Positions 52,308-62,539 of a DNA stretch of 64,000 nucleotides are shown piece after piece. This DNA comes from Allobranchiibius huperziae (lineage in GTDB: Bacteria > Actinomycetota > Actinomycetes > Actinomycetales > Dermatophilaceae): assembly GCF_013410455.1 (NCBI RefSeq), contig NZ_JACCFW010000001.1, forward strand, positions 2,744,929 through 2,808,928, in the 5' to 3' direction. Position 1 is the first letter of the stretch, and each line of letters starts with the position of its first letter. A program made the translations under genes and the position numbers. The notes under the pieces were generated by a model that made no database searches, was not told the origin of the DNA, and worked only from the letters and a program-made list of their open reading frames with translations.

Positions 52308-52903
52308 GACGTCGGGTGCAGCGTGCTGTGGCTGAGCGGCCGAAGGGCCTTGGCGAACAACGTCAGCTGCGACCACGGCGCGGTCCCGATCACGGCGGTG
52401 TGCAGGCCGCCGAGCGGGGTGGAGCGCACCAGCGCGCGCTGCTCGCCGTCGTTGCGGTCATAGCGCGTCCAGGTGGCGCCGCCGAGGGAGACCGTGCCGA
52501 CCTTCTTGGCGGCTCCGGTCTGGCGTGTCACCCACGAGGGATCGTCGCTGCTGGTCTGCACGACCGCGGCGTAGTGGGTGCCCGGGGTGGTGTAGCCCGC
52601 CTGCCAGGTGTCCGGCGGGTCGTCGGTCATGAGCGTCACGTTGGTGGCCGTCCAGCCCTTCGGCAGCCCGTCGGCGACGGCGACGTCCCATTTCTGATCG
52701 GCGCCGACCTCCCGGGCGATCGCCGCGACGTTCGCGACCGGTTGCTGGACCGAGCCCACCCGCGGCACGAGCGCGATCAGCACCAGACAGCCCGCGATGA
52801 GCACGATCATCGAGATCACCATGTTCTTCGCGGTGCCGCTCATCCCGCGCCGTGCGGGGGCCGGTGCGCCGGCCTGAGCCTGCGCGGAGGGTGGAGTGCT
52901 CAC
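52304..52903 (-). CDS. DUF4245 membrane-anchored protein
   Basis: A 199-aa protein. One helix ('[21 protein letters not shown]') follows a short Ala/Pro-rich cytosolic start, then a secreted domain: '[39 protein letters not shown]', '[19 protein letters not shown]', '[50 protein letters not shown]'. This is the DUF4245 pattern, nearly always encoded divergently from glpX in actinobacteria, as here. Function unknown. GTG start with a possible ATG 18 nt upstream. Confidence 0.9.
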   Translation of the reverse strand: MSTPPSAQAQAGAPAPARRGMSGTAKNMVISMIVLIAGCLVLIALVPRVGSVQQPVANVAAIAREVGADQKWDVAVADGLPKGWTATNVTLMTDDPPDTWQAGYTTPGTHYAAVVQTSSDDPSWVTRQTGAAKKVGTVSLGGATWTRYDRNDGEQRALVRSTPLGGLHTAVIGTAPWSQLTLFAKALRPLSHSTLHPTS

Positions 52904-53026
52904 CCCACCATCGTCGCCCATGGCCGAGCACCAGGCGCAGCCGCCCGTCGTCTCACCCCCGATAGACTCACCGAGCGAGATCGAGGGGCCCCGCTGGCGG
53001 GCCCGACCCGCCGACCGAGGAGTCGC

Positions 53027-54037
53027 ATGTCCACCGATGAGGCAAGCCGTCACAGCGCCGAGGTGCCGGATCGCAACCTGGCACTGGAGCTGGTGCGGGT
53101 CACCGAGGCAGCCGCCATGGCCGGCGGCCGCTGGGTCGGGCGCGGTGAGAAGAACGACGCCGACGGCGCGGCCGTGGCCGCGATGCGCCGGGTCATCTCC
53201 TCGGTCGCGATGAACGGCGTGGTCGTCATCGGCGAGGGCGAGAAGGACGAGGCGCCGATGCTCTTCAACGGCGAGCACGTCGGTGACGGCACCGGGCCGG
53301 GCGTCGACGTCGCCGTCGACCCGATCGACGGCACCACCCTCACCGCCAAGGGCATGAGCAACGCGGTGTCGGTGATGGCGGTGAGCGAGCGCGGCTCGAT
53401 GTACGACCCCAGCTCCGTCTTCTACATGGACAAGCTTGCTGCCGGGCCGGACATCGCCGACGTCGTCGACATCCGCCTCCCCGTGGCCGAGAACATCCGG
53501 CGGGTGGCCAAGGCCAAGCGGGTGAGCGCCGCCGACGTCACCGTGGTCGTGCTCGACCGGCCGCGTCACGAGCAGCTCGCGAGCCAGATCCGCGACGCGG
53601 GAGCGCGCATTCGCTACATCGCCGACGGCGATGTAGCGGGCGCGATCATGGCAGCACGACCCGACACCGGCATCGACCTGCTGCTCGGCATCGGTGGCAC
53701 CCCCGAAGGCATCATCACGGCGTGCGCGATGAAGGCCCTGGGCGGCACCATCCAGGGCATCCTCGCGCCGAAGGACGACGACGAACGCCAGAAGGCCATC
53801 GACGCCGGCCTGCACCTGGACACCGTGCTCAGCACCAACGAACTCGTCCGTGGCGACAACGCCTTCTTCGTCGCGACCGGCATCACCGACGGTGAGCTGC
53901 TGCGCGGGGTGCGCTACCGGGCCGACGGATGCTTCACCCAGTCGTTGGTGATGCGCTCCAAGAGCGGGACGATCCGGTTGATCGACGCGCATCACTCGCT
54001 GGCCAAGCTGCACGAGTACGCGACCGCGGCGGGCTGA
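53027..54037 (+). CDS. glpX: Class II fructose-1,6-bisphosphatase
   Basis: A 336-aa GlpX. '[27 protein letters not shown]', '[14 protein letters not shown]', metal-binding '[15 protein letters not shown]', '[44 protein letters not shown]' are all conserved. It hydrolyses FBP to F6P in gluconeogenesis and is the main FBPase in actinobacteria. CGAGGAG lies before the ATG. Length is normal. Confidence 0.97.
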   Translation: MSTDEASRHSAEVPDRNLALELVRVTEAAAMAGGRWVGRGEKNDADGAAVAAMRRVISSVAMNGVVVIGEGEKDEAPMLFNGEHVGDGTGPGVDVAVDPIDGTTLTAKGMSNAVSVMAVSERGSMYDPSSVFYMDKLAAGPDIADVVDIRLPVAENIRRVAKAKRVSAADVTVVVLDRPRHEQLASQIRDAGARIRYIADGDVAGAIMAARPDTGIDLLLGIGGTPEGIITACAMKALGGTIQGILAPKDDDERQKAIDAGLHLDTVLSTNELVRGDNAFFVATGITDGELLRGVRYRADGCFTQSLVMRSKSGTIRLIDAHHSLAKLHEYATAAG

Positions 54038-54047
54038 GGAAACCGCC

Positions 54048-54989
54048 GTGCACGCCTCGACGTTGGTCATCGGTGAGGCCCTGATCGACATCGTGCGCCG
54101 CCCGGACGGGTCGGAGCGCGAACACGTCGGCGGCTCGCCGTTCAACACCGCCGTCGGCCTGTCCAGGCTCGGCCACCCGGTCTCGCTCGCGACGTACATC
54201 GGCGACGACGAACGCGGTCTGGCCATCAGCGACGCCCTGGCCGTCGACGGCGTGGACCTCACACCGGGAAGCGTGAGCGCGGCCCGGACTCCGACCGCTC
54301 TCGCGACGTTGGACCAATCCGGCGCTGCCACCTACGAGTTCGACCTGGCCTGGGATCCCTCCACCCCGCTCCCAGGAGGGCGGGGGCATCTGCACACCGG
54401 ATCCATCGCCACCGCCCTGCAACCGGGCGCCAGCGCCGTCCGGGACGCCGTGGTCGCCCATCGCGCGCAGGGCACCGTCTCCCTCGACCCGAACCCTCGG
54501 CCGACCATCATCGGGGAGGCCGCGTCGGTCCGCTCCGGCATCGAGGAGCTCATCGGCCTGTCCGACGTGGTCAAGGCCAGCGACGAGGACATCGCGTGGC
54601 TGTACGGCGACGGCGTCGATCTCGGCGAGGTGCTGCGCCTGTGGGCTCAGCTGGGTCCTTCACTGGTGGTCGCCACCCGCGGTGGCGACGGCGCGCTCGT
54701 GCACCTGAGCGGCACCGGTGAGCTGGTCGACGTGCCGGGTCGGCGGGTGGACCTGGTCGACACCGTGGGCGCCGGCGACTCGTTCATGTCCGGGATGCTG
54801 TCGCAGCTGTTGGACGACGGGCTGCTCGGCGGCGCCGACGCCAGGGAACGCCTGCGCGCGGCAGGCCGCGACGCGTTCATGGCCGCTGTCGATCGTGGGA
54901 TCGCGACGTCGGCGGTGACCGTCTCGCGGGCCGGGTCGCAGCCGCCGACCAGGGCCGAGCTGGGTCTACCGGGGCCCGGGACGGACTGA
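54048..54989 (+). CDS. PfkB-family sugar kinase (fructokinase-like)
   Basis: A 313-aa kinase. N-terminal 'VIGEALIDIVRRPDGSEREHVGGSPFNTAVGLSRLG' (fructokinase type) and C-terminal 'VDTVGAGDSFMSGMLSQL' with the catalytic Asp; 'DLTPGSVSAARTPTALATLDQSGAATYEFDLAWDPS' is the lid region. It phosphorylates a ketose such as fructose with ATP. GTG start 10 nt after glpX, so cotranscribed. Its end overlaps the SDR gene on the other strand by 24 nt. Confidence 0.92.
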   Translation: MHASTLVIGEALIDIVRRPDGSEREHVGGSPFNTAVGLSRLGHPVSLATYIGDDERGLAISDALAVDGVDLTPGSVSAARTPTALATLDQSGAATYEFDLAWDPSTPLPGGRGHLHTGSIATALQPGASAVRDAVVAHRAQGTVSLDPNPRPTIIGEAASVRSGIEELIGLSDVVKASDEDIAWLYGDGVDLGEVLRLWAQLGPSLVVATRGGDGALVHLSGTGELVDVPGRRVDLVDTVGAGDSFMSGMLSQLLDDGLLGGADARERLRAAGRDAFMAAVDRGIATSAVTVSRAGSQPPTRAELGLPGPGTD

Positions 54990-55658
54990 CAGGTCGTCGA
55001 CCGACGCGTCCGCGGGCATCTCTATGGCGAGGCGGACGGCGGCCGCGATCGACGACGGTCGGATGTAGAGGCCGCCGTCGTACTGGCCGCCCTGGGCCTC
55101 GACCAACTCGCGCTGCATGTCGGTGTCGACGCGTCCGGGGTAGATCGTGGTGACCCGCACCCCGTGCTCGCGCTCCTGCTCCCGCACCGAGTCGGCCAAC
55201 GCGCGCACGGCGAACTTGCTGGCCGAGTAGAGCGCGGAATCGACGCGCGCGGTGAGACCGGAGCCGGAATTGATCACGACGACGGTGCCCTGCGCGCGGC
55301 GCAGCTGCGGCAGGAGCAGGCGGGTGAGGTCCGCCACCGCGACGACGTTCAGCTCCATGGTGCGCCGCCAGTCGGCGCGGCTCAGCGACGTCAGCGGTCC
55401 GTGTCCTACCAGACCGGCCGAGTGCACGACGGCATCGAGTTCACCGATGGATTCCGCGGCGGCGGCGGTGGCTTCCTCGTTCGCCAGATCGGCCACGAAG
55501 GGCTCGGCGGAGCGCAGGGCGACGCAGGTCTGCTTCACCGACGCCTCGTCACGACCACCGATCAGCAGGTGGTGACTCGCGGACAGGCTCTCGGCGACGG
55601 CCCGACCGATTCCTCGGGTGCCACCGGTGATCAGGACCGTCTTGCCAGTGCCGCTCAT
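54966..55658 (-). CDS. Short-chain dehydrogenase/reductase
   Basis: A 230-aa SDR with TGGTRGIG, 'VVHSAGLVGHG' (in place of NNAG), Ser in 'VINSGSGL', and 'YSASKFAVRAL'. It is complete for catalysis. Similar actinobacterial proteins are annotated as 3-oxoacyl-ACP reductase-like without evidence. It stands alone on the minus strand between the kinase and the small gene at 55690. Confidence 0.92.
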   Translation of the reverse strand: MSGTGKTVLITGGTRGIGRAVAESLSASHHLLIGGRDEASVKQTCVALRSAEPFVADLANEEATAAAAESIGELDAVVHSAGLVGHGPLTSLSRADWRRTMELNVVAVADLTRLLLPQLRRAQGTVVVINSGSGLTARVDSALYSASKFAVRALADSVREQEREHGVRVTTIYPGRVDTDMQRELVEAQGGQYDGGLYIRPSSIAAAVRLAIEMPADASVDDLSVRPGPR

Positions 55659-55689
55659 GGGGGCACCCTACGAAACGCGGTGCGCCCCC

Positions 55690-56052
55690 TCACCACCGCA
55701 GGCCTGCCTTCAACAGCGCGGCCTCGACGTGCAGCCGCTCCTCGCGCGTCAGGGGCGGCCGTGCGGGATGCGGCAGTTCGAGCGCGGCGCAGCACTCCAG
55801 CAGGACGTCCTCATAGGCCAGCTCGATCGCCGTCAGGCGGCGTTTGCGGGCCGGTCCCCCGCCTGCCCGCACCAGTTGCAGCTCCGAGCCCAGCCGGTGC
55901 AGATCGTCGGCCAGCCGCTCGATCGGCCGGTGGGTGGTGTGCAACGCCTGTGCTCCCCGGCGCAGCCGATGAAGCAACCACGGGATCTTGAACGCCAGGC
56001 TGATCACCGCGGCGGGCACGATGCATATCAGCAGGTACTCGACCACGCGCAT
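55690..56052 (-). CDS. Small membrane-anchored protein, 120 aa
   Basis: An N-terminal helix 'YLLICIVPAAVISLAFKIPWLL' is followed by a basic, helical cytosolic domain ('RRGAQALHTTHRPIERLADDLHRLGSELQLV', 'RRLTAIELAYEDVLLECCAALELPHPA'). Actinobacterial genomes often have such one-TM proteins near this locus; no function is known. Read in the same direction as the SDR, 32 nt before it on the transcript. Confidence 0.7.
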   Translation of the reverse strand: MRVVEYLLICIVPAAVISLAFKIPWLLHRLRRGAQALHTTHRPIERLADDLHRLGSELQLVRAGGGPARKRRLTAIELAYEDVLLECCAALELPHPARPPLTREERLHVEAALLKAGLRW

Positions 56053-56073
56053 CCGGCCTCCCCGCCGTACCCC

Positions 56074-56108
56074 GCAGGGCCGGACCCATGGATCGGACCC
56101 GGCCCTGC
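56074..56108 (-). terminator. Hairpin terminator of the sugar ABC operon
   Basis: GCAGGGCCGG and CCGGCCCTGC pair perfectly (10 bp) around a 15-nt loop that can pair further (GGACCC-type ends). It lies 23 nt past the ATPase stop codon, in the direction of the operon. Confidence 0.75.
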
Positions 56109-56130
56109 GGTACTACTGTCCTGCCGACGA

Positions 56131-57411
56131 TCAGGAGGCCTGCCGCGGCTCCGCACTCTGCGCAGCCGCATTCGACTCCCGGGTGCGTGCCCGCTCGAGG
56201 GCGGCCTTGCGCTGCTCCTCGTTGTCCCGGGCGATCTCGGCGGCGCGGTCGTCGTCGCGGGTCAGGCAGTCGCCGGACTCCGGGTCGAAGACGTGCATGA
56301 AAGACGGGTCGAAGACCAGATCGGCCTCCTGTCCCTCCCGCACCCGTGAGCGCGAGTCGAGGTTGACGACCATCTGGGTGCGCATCCCCTCACCGTCCAG
56401 GTCGCGGTCCAGCTCCTCCAGGGTGCCCTGCAGGGACGGGTCGGAGTCGAACGGGATGTAGGCGTACTGCTCGTTGCCCAACCACTCCGTCACGTCGACC
56501 ACGGCCTTGAACGGCACACCGTGGGAGATGTTGTCGCCGAGCGAGGCGTCCTTGATGTGCTCGGGCCGCAGTCCCACGATGACCGCGTTCTTGCCCTTGA
56601 CCTTCTCCGCCAGCTCACCGGACAGCTCGACGTCGGCGATGGGCAGCTTGAGGGTGTTGCCCTCGACCCGTGCGGGCAGGAAGTTCATCGGCGGAGAGCC
56701 GATGAAGCCGGCCACGAACAGGTTGACCGGCTGTTCGTAGAGCTCCCGCGGCGACGCGCACTGCTGCAGGACACCCTTCTTCAGTACGGCGACCCGGTCG
56801 CCGAGGGTCATGGCCTCGGTCTGGTCGTGGGTGACATACAGCGTCGTGACGCCGAGCCGGCGCTGCATGCGCGCGATCTCGGTGCGCATCTGACCGCGCA
56901 GCTTGGCGTCCAGGTTGGACAGCGGCTCGTCGAAGAGGAACGCATCGGCCTCCCGGACGATGGCGCGGCCCATCGCCACACGCTGGCGCTGGCCACCGGA
57001 CAGGTTCGCCGGCTTGCGCTCGAGGTGCTCGCGCAACTCCAGCATGTCGGCCGCGTCGTTGACCTTCTGCTTGATCTCGTTGTCGCTGTGCTTGCCCTTG
57101 GCGAGGCGCAGCGGGAACGCGATGTTCTCGAACACGGTCAGGTGTGGGTAAAGCGCGTAGTTCTGGAACACCATGGCCAGGTTGCGGTCCCGGGGCGCCA
57201 GGTCGTTGACCCTCTTGCCGTTGATGTCCAACTCACCGGAGGTGATGTCCTCCAGGCCGACGACCATCCGCAGCAGCGTGGACTTCCCGCAGCCGGACGG
57301 CCCGACGAGGATCATGAACTCCCCGTCGGCGATGTCGAGCGAGATGTCGTTCACGGCGGGGAATCCGTCGCCGTACTTCTTGACGAGGTTCTTCAGTTCG
57401 ATGCTTGACAC
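56131..57411 (-). CDS. Sugar ABC transporter ATP-binding protein (UgpC/MsmK/MalK type)
   Basis: A 426-aa ATPase. Walker A 'GPSGCGKST', Q loop 'VFQNYALYPHLTV', signature 'LSGGQRQRVAMGRAI', Walker B 'FLFDEPLSNLDAKLR', His switch 'YVTHDQTEA', and a MalK-type C-terminal regulatory OB domain (~240-370) followed by a basic, Ala-rich tail of ~50 residues. Such proteins power carbohydrate import. It is the last gene of the operon, directly after the two permeases. Confidence 0.95.
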   Translation of the reverse strand: MSSIELKNLVKKYGDGFPAVNDISLDIADGEFMILVGPSGCGKSTLLRMVVGLEDITSGELDINGKRVNDLAPRDRNLAMVFQNYALYPHLTVFENIAFPLRLAKGKHSDNEIKQKVNDAADMLELREHLERKPANLSGGQRQRVAMGRAIVREADAFLFDEPLSNLDAKLRGQMRTEIARMQRRLGVTTLYVTHDQTEAMTLGDRVAVLKKGVLQQCASPRELYEQPVNLFVAGFIGSPPMNFLPARVEGNTLKLPIADVELSGELAEKVKGKNAVIVGLRPEHIKDASLGDNISHGVPFKAVVDVTEWLGNEQYAYIPFDSDPSLQGTLEELDRDLDGEGMRTQMVVNLDSRSRVREGQEADLVFDPSFMHVFDPESGDCLTRDDDRAAEIARDNEEQRKAALERARTRESNAAAQSAEPRQAS

Positions 57412-57448
57412 TGGCTAGCTCCTTCGTGCGATGCGGCGGGTAGGCCGG

Positions 57449-58309
57449 TCAGCCCTTGACGGCGCCGGAGGTGAGTCCGGCGACGATCCGGCGCTGGAAG
57501 AGCAGCACCAGGATGACGACGGGAATGGTGACGACGACCGCTGCCGCACAGATGGCACCGGTCGGCTGCGTGAACTGGCTGGCTCCGGTGAAGGAGTTCA
57601 GTGCGGCCGGGACGGTCTGCGCGCGGGCCGCGGTCAGGTTGCTGGAGAAGACGAAGTCGTTCCACGCGGTGAAGAACGCGATGATCGCCGTGGTGAAGAC
57701 TCCGGGCGCGGCCAGCGGGGCGACGACCTTCACGAACGCCTGCCAGCTGCTGGCGCCGTCGACCTGTGCGGCCTGCTCCATCTCCCACGGGATCTGCTGG
57801 AAGAAGGCCGACAGGATCCAGATCGACAACGGCAACGTCAGCGTGATGTAGGGGATGATCAGCCCGGGCAGCGTGTCGAACAGGTGCAGCATGCGCCACA
57901 GGTTGAACAGCGGCGTGACCATCGCGATCACCGGGAAGAACGACACCGTGAGGGCGGTCACCAGGATCGCCTTCTTGCCGGGGAAGTCCAGCCGGGCGAT
58001 CGCGTACGCGCAGAACGTCGCCAGGATGACGCTGATGAACGTGGCCACGATGCACACCACGACGGAGTGCCACAGAGCCGGCACGAACAGGTCCTTCGCG
58101 CCTCCAGTGAAGATGAGGCTGTAGTTGTCCCAGGAGATGCTCTTGGGCCAGAAGTTGCCGAAGACGTTCTGCTGCTGGTCCGCCAGCGCCGCCGTGCTCT
58201 TCAGCGAGGTCGCGACGATCCACAGGATCGGGATGAGCGTCCAGAGCATGATCGGCACGGAGACACCGGCGAGACCCCACTTGGTCCGGCCGTTCATTCT
58301 TGTGTCCAT
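57449..58309 (-). CDS. Carbohydrate ABC transporter permease (MalG type)
   Basis: A 286-aa permease with six helices. The EAA loop is seen as 'WEMEQAAQVDGASSWQAFVKVVAPLAAPGV'. N-terminal 'IPILWIVATSLKS' and 'DNYSLIF' are typical of MalG-like proteins. Start chosen at the ATG overlapping the upstream stop (TAATG), which keeps the usual length. Confidence 0.94.
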   Translation of the reverse strand: MDTRMNGRTKWGLAGVSVPIMLWTLIPILWIVATSLKSTAALADQQQNVFGNFWPKSISWDNYSLIFTGGAKDLFVPALWHSVVVCIVATFISVILATFCAYAIARLDFPGKKAILVTALTVSFFPVIAMVTPLFNLWRMLHLFDTLPGLIIPYITLTLPLSIWILSAFFQQIPWEMEQAAQVDGASSWQAFVKVVAPLAAPGVFTTAIIAFFTAWNDFVFSSNLTAARAQTVPAALNSFTGASQFTQPTGAICAAAVVVTIPVVILVLLFQRRIVAGLTSGAVKG

Positions 58310-59274
58310 TACTTGGCGCCCCCTGTCAGGTCGACCTTGAAGAGCCGGACGAGTCCGGCGGCGATGATCAGGACGAAAATGAACAACAGCACGGCGAGCG
58401 CTGATCCCATGCCGATCTCCGTCTGATTGACGGTGGTCTGACCGACCAGCATCGACAACGAGTTGGTGTTGTTGGCCCCGCCGGTCATCACGAACGGGTT
58501 GTCGTAGATCCGGAACGCGTCGAGCGCGCGGAAGACGACGGCCACCATGATGGCGCCCTTCATGCTCGGGAAGACCACCTTGATCTGGCGTTGCCACCAC
58601 GAGGCACCGTCGACTTCGGCGGCTTCCTCCATCGACTGGTCGACCTGGGCCAGACCCGCCAGCAGCAGCAACGACATGAACGGCGTGGTCTTCCAGATCT
58701 CCGAGAGGCAGACGATCGTCAGCGACGACCAGGTGCCGCCGAACCAGTTGTACGACGGGTCGAAGGCGCCGAAGGAGATGAAGTGCAGCCAGTGGTTGAC
58801 GAAACCGGTGTCGAACTTGAACGCGTACAGCCATGAGAACGCGGAGACGACGGTGATGATCGAGTAGGGGATCAGGACCACGGTGCGCAACGTCCTGCGG
58901 GGCAGCACGATCTTGTTCATGACCATCGCGATCGCCATTCCGAAGACCAGCTCCACGACGAGCGTGACGATGGTGATCAGGGCGGTGATGCCGGTGGCCT
59001 TCCAGAACAACGGGTCGCTGAGCGAGGTGATGTAGTTCTGGAACCAGACGAACCTACGGGCGGCCGGGTCGGTCAGCCGGTAGTTGAACAGCGACAGGTA
59101 GAGCGCGTAGACGATCGGGTAGAACGTCACCAGCAGCATCACGACGAATGCCGGGCCGGCGAGCTTCCAGCCGAGGCGACGTTCGCCCCTGGTCCGGTCC
59201 GAGAGGCCGGCTTTCTTCTCGGAGCGGCGAGCGGTCGAACGCTCGCCGGTCGTGGTGTCCGCGACGGTACTCAC
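58309..59274 (-). CDS. Carbohydrate ABC transporter permease (MalF type)
   Basis: A 321-aa permease. A ~35-residue charged cytosolic start precedes six helices; EAA loop 'QSMEEAAEVDGASWWQRQIKVVFPSMKGAI'. 'FYPIVYALYLSLFNYRL' in the first periplasmic loop region is a MalF/UgpA mark. Overlaps the binding-protein gene by 4 nt at its start and the second permease by 1 nt at its end. Confidence 0.94.
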   Translation of the reverse strand: MSTVADTTTGERSTARRSEKKAGLSDRTRGERRLGWKLAGPAFVVMLLVTFYPIVYALYLSLFNYRLTDPAARRFVWFQNYITSLSDPLFWKATGITALITIVTLVVELVFGMAIAMVMNKIVLPRRTLRTVVLIPYSIITVVSAFSWLYAFKFDTGFVNHWLHFISFGAFDPSYNWFGGTWSSLTIVCLSEIWKTTPFMSLLLLAGLAQVDQSMEEAAEVDGASWWQRQIKVVFPSMKGAIMVAVVFRALDAFRIYDNPFVMTGGANNTNSLSMLVGQTTVNQTEIGMGSALAVLLFIFVLIIAAGLVRLFKVDLTGGAK

Positions 59275-60578
59275 AACAATGCCTTCCCCTTCAGGACGTT
59301 GGAAATGAAGGTCTGCGCCTTCTTCGGTGTGTTGCTGTTCACCGAGGAGGGCGGGCTGAACTGCTGCTGCAGTCCGGTGGAGATGTCAGCCCAGTAGGGC
59401 GACAACGGTCGAGGCGTCGCCGTTCCCAGCGACTCCAGGATCGTCGCGGCGATGCCGTTGGGGAACGCCTTCTTCACTGCGGCATCGGAGAACGCCGCCT
59501 TGCGGCTGGCCGGGTTGCCCGCCTTGGCCATGTACGACGCCTGGTTGGTCTCGTCGGTGATGCACGCCGCGGCGTCGTAGGCCAGATCGGCGTGCTTGCT
59601 GGTCTTGCCGACCGCCAGGTCGATGCCGCCGAACGGCGGCGCGGCCACCTTCCCGTCGACCGTGCGCGGGTAGAGGGTCGCCGCGATGTCGCTCTTGTTG
59701 CCGGTGAGCGCGGCGTAGGTGTAGGGCCAGTTGACCAGGAACGCCGCGGCACCGCTCTGGAAGAGGTTCAGCGCCGCCGTCTCGTCCGAGGACCCCATGG
59801 CGGGGCCACCGAGACCGGACTTGGCGATCTCGGAGATGATCGTCGCCGCGTCCTCACCGGCCGGGGTGTTGAGACCGAGCTTGGTGTCGTCGGCCGTCGC
59901 GCTCGGGTTCTTCACGATCGAGCCGCCGCCACCGGCGACCAGGGCGTTGATCCACACCGAGTAGCCCTCGTAGAGCTTGGCCTGGACCCCGATCTCCTTC
60001 TTCTCCTTCTTCGCGGCCGCGATGATCTGCGCCCAGGTGACAGGCTTGCTCATGTCGAGGCCTGCGGCCTGGGCGACCGACTTGCGGTACCAGAGCAGCT
60101 GGGTGTTGGCCCAGAACGGTGCCGCGATGAGCTTGCCGTCGAAGGTCGCGCCCTTGATCGCCGACGGCACCCGGTCGTCCTCGAAGTTGGAGACCATGTC
60201 GGCCGGCACGGGCGCGAGCAGCTTCGCCGAGGCGAACTGGGTGACGTAGGCAGGGTCCATGCTCATCAGGTCCATGGAGCTGTCGCCCGAGATCAGCCGT
60301 CGCAGCAGTTGGGTGCGCTGGTCGTCGGCGGAGTTGGGCAGCAGTTGCACCTTGATGTCGTACTTCCCGCCCGAGGCCTTCGAACAGGCCAGCGCGAGCG
60401 ATGCCTGACCGCCCTTGCTCGCATCGGTGTTGCCGACGTCCGGGTTGATGTACCAGGTGAGGGTCTGCTTGCCGCTGCTGCTGCCGCTGCTACCGCAGGC
60501 CGCGAGCCCGCCGCTGGCGAGCATCACACCCGCCGCTGCCAGGGCTAAGCCACGACGTCGTGGCGTTGGGTTCTTCAT
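59271..60578 (-). CDS. Sugar-binding lipoprotein of the ABC transporter
   Basis: A 435-aa extracellular solute-binding protein (family 1). Lipobox 'LASGGLAAC', then 'LTWYINPDVGNTDASKGGQASLALACSKASGGKYDIKVQLLPNSADDQRTQLLRRL', and 'MSMDPAYVTQFASAKLLAPVP', 'DDRVPSAIKGATFDGKLIAAPFWANTQLLWYRKSVAQAAGLD'. Relatives bind trehalose, maltose or other oligosaccharides (LpqY/ThuE-like); the sugar cannot be told. First gene of the four-gene operon. The 263-nt gap before fumarase shows no clear operator for a LacI-type regulator. Confidence 0.94.
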   Translation of the reverse strand: MKNPTPRRRGLALAAAGVMLASGGLAACGSSGSSSGKQTLTWYINPDVGNTDASKGGQASLALACSKASGGKYDIKVQLLPNSADDQRTQLLRRLISGDSSMDLMSMDPAYVTQFASAKLLAPVPADMVSNFEDDRVPSAIKGATFDGKLIAAPFWANTQLLWYRKSVAQAAGLDMSKPVTWAQIIAAAKKEKKEIGVQAKLYEGYSVWINALVAGGGGSIVKNPSATADDTKLGLNTPAGEDAATIISEIAKSGLGGPAMGSSDETAALNLFQSGAAAFLVNWPYTYAALTGNKSDIAATLYPRTVDGKVAAPPFGGIDLAVGKTSKHADLAYDAAACITDETNQASYMAKAGNPASRKAAFSDAAVKKAFPNGIAATILESLGTATPRPLSPYWADISTGLQQQFSPPSSVNSNTPKKAQTFISNVLKGKALL

Positions 60579-60841
60579 TCGGTGGGGCTCCTGCCTCGAC
60601 GGTCGTGCGTGTCGTGTACGACCTCAGTGTGACGCACACCACTCTGGCCATGGGGACCTTCGACGGCAAGGCGATCGCACAGACTTGTGCGAATGTGTCC
60701 GAATCGGTACCTACCCGTCGGTATCGGCTCAGATCGTCGTGGTAATCGGTCCGAGGGTCGCCCGGCGGCCCCGGCGGGAGCACGGCATACCCTGGCGGCC
60801 AGCGAACCAGCACCCATCCCCGCGAAGGAACGACCCTCTTC

Positions 60842-62539
60842 ATGTCTTCTGCACCTCGCTTCAACTACGAGGACCTGCTGCCCATCGGGGCGGACACCAC
60901 GACCTACCGCCGGCTCACCGCCGACGGCGTCCGGACCGTGGAGGGACCCGGCGGGCGCACCTTCCTGGAGATCGACCCGGCGGCGCTGCGACTGCTCGCC
61001 GATACCGCGATGCACGACATCGCGCACTATCTGCGCCCCGCCCATCTCGCGCAGCTGCGTCGCATCGTCGACGACCCGGACGCGAGCAACAACGACAAGT
61101 TCGTGGCGCTGGACCTGCTGAAGAACGCCGGCATCGCCGCCGCCGGCGTGCTGCCGATGTGCCAGGACACCGGCACCGCGATCGTGATGGGCAAGAAGGG
61201 TTCCCACGTGCTGGTCGACGGCGGGGCGCCCGACGAGGCCGCGCTGGCCCACGGTGTCCACGACGCCTACACCCGGCTCAACCTGCGCTACTCCCAGATG
61301 GCGCCGCTCACCACCTGGGAGGAGACCAACACCGGCTCCAACCTGCCCGCGCAGATCGAGCTGTACGCCGACAGCGCGGCCGGCCACGAGACGACGTACA
61401 AGTTCCTCTTCATGGCCAAGGGCGGTGGCTCGGCCAACAAGTCCTTCCTCTTCCAGGAGACCAAGGCGATCCTCAACCCCGACGCGATGCTGGCGTTCCT
61501 GGACGAGAAGCTGCGGGGGCTCGGCACCTCCGCCTGCCCGCCGTACCACCTGGCGATCGTGATCGGCGGCACCAGCGCTGAGTTCGCCTTGAAGACCGCG
61601 AAGTACGCCAGCGCCAAGTACCTGGACGAGCTGCCGACGCAGGGGTCGCCGGTCGGGCACGGGTTCCGCGACGTCGAGCTGGAGGAGCGGGTGCTCGAAC
61701 TGACCCGGCAGTTCGGGATCGGCGCCCAGTTCGGCGGCAAATACTTCTGCCACGACGTGCGGGTGGTGCGTCTGCCGCGGCACGGCGCGTCGCTGCCCGT
61801 CGCGATCGCGGTCAGCTGCTCCGCCGACCGCCAGTGCCTGGGCAAGATCACGGCCGAGGGCGTCTTCATCGAGCAGTTGGAGACCGACCCGGCGCGCTTC
61901 CTGCCGGAGGTCACGCAGGAACAGCTGGACGGGGACGGCGACGAAGCGGACGTCGTCGAGATCGACCTGAACCGCCCGATGGACGAGATCCTCGCCGAGT
62001 TGACCAAACACCCTGTCAAGACTCGACTTTCGCTGACCGGGCCGCTGGTCGTGGCGCGCGATATCGCGCACGCCAAGATCAAGGAGCGCCTGGATGCCGG
62101 TGAGGAGATGCCGGACTACCTGAAGCAGAACGCGGTCTACTACGCCGGCCCGGCCAAGACCCCGGAGGGCTACGCGTCCGGTTCGTTCGGACCCACCACG
62201 GCAGGTCGGATGGACTCCTACGTCGAGCAGTTCCAGGCCGCGGGCGGCTCGATGGTGATGCTCGCCAAGGGCAATCGCAGCAAGCAGGTGACCGACGCGT
62301 GCCGCACGCACGGCGGTTTCTACCTGGGCTCGATCGGCGGTCCCGCGGCCCGTCTCGCGCAGGACTGCATCACCTCCGTGGAGGTGCTGGAGTATCCGGA
62401 GCTGGGCATGGAGGCCATCTGGAAGATCGAGGTACGCGACTTCCCGGCGTTCGTGGTGGTCGACGACAAGGGCGAAGACTTCTTCGCCGCCACCGCCAAA
62501 CCCACCGCGTTCACCATCGGGAAGCGGCCCGGGCTGTGA
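60842..62539 (+). CDS. Fumarate hydratase, class I
   Basis: A 565-aa Fe-S hydratase. The alpha-type domain ('[19 protein letters not shown]', '[26 protein letters not shown]', '[21 protein letters not shown]', '[23 protein letters not shown]') and beta-type domain ('[54 protein letters not shown]') are fused as in fumarase A/B. 4Fe-4S cysteines are in 'PMCQDTG', '[13 protein letters not shown]' region. It interconverts fumarate and malate in the TCA cycle and is oxygen-sensitive. Stop overlaps the next start by 4 nt. Confidence 0.95.
   Translation: MSSAPRFNYEDLLPIGADTTTYRRLTADGVRTVEGPGGRTFLEIDPAALRLLADTAMHDIAHYLRPAHLAQLRRIVDDPDASNNDKFVALDLLKNAGIAAAGVLPMCQDTGTAIVMGKKGSHVLVDGGAPDEAALAHGVHDAYTRLNLRYSQMAPLTTWEETNTGSNLPAQIELYADSAAGHETTYKFLFMAKGGGSANKSFLFQETKAILNPDAMLAFLDEKLRGLGTSACPPYHLAIVIGGTSAEFALKTAKYASAKYLDELPTQGSPVGHGFRDVELEERVLELTRQFGIGAQFGGKYFCHDVRVVRLPRHGASLPVAIAVSCSADRQCLGKITAEGVFIEQLETDPARFLPEVTQEQLDGDGDEADVVEIDLNRPMDEILAELTKHPVKTRLSLTGPLVVARDIAHAKIKERLDAGEEMPDYLKQNAVYYAGPAKTPEGYASGSFGPTTAGRMDSYVEQFQAAGGSMVMLAKGNRSKQVTDACRTHGGFYLGSIGGPAARLAQDCITSVEVLEYPELGMEAIWKIEVRDFPAFVVVDDKGEDFFAATAKPTAFTIGKRPGL

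Noticed and set aside
52904-54331. Upstream part of the 675-codon minus frame joined to DUF4245
   Set aside because: It is antisense to glpX and the kinase; the DUF4245 protein begins at the GTG at 52903.
60579-60841. LacI/CcpA-type operator before the sugar ABC operon
   Set aside because: Partial CGGTAC...GTATCG symmetry near 60705-60730 is too short and imperfect to support an operator.
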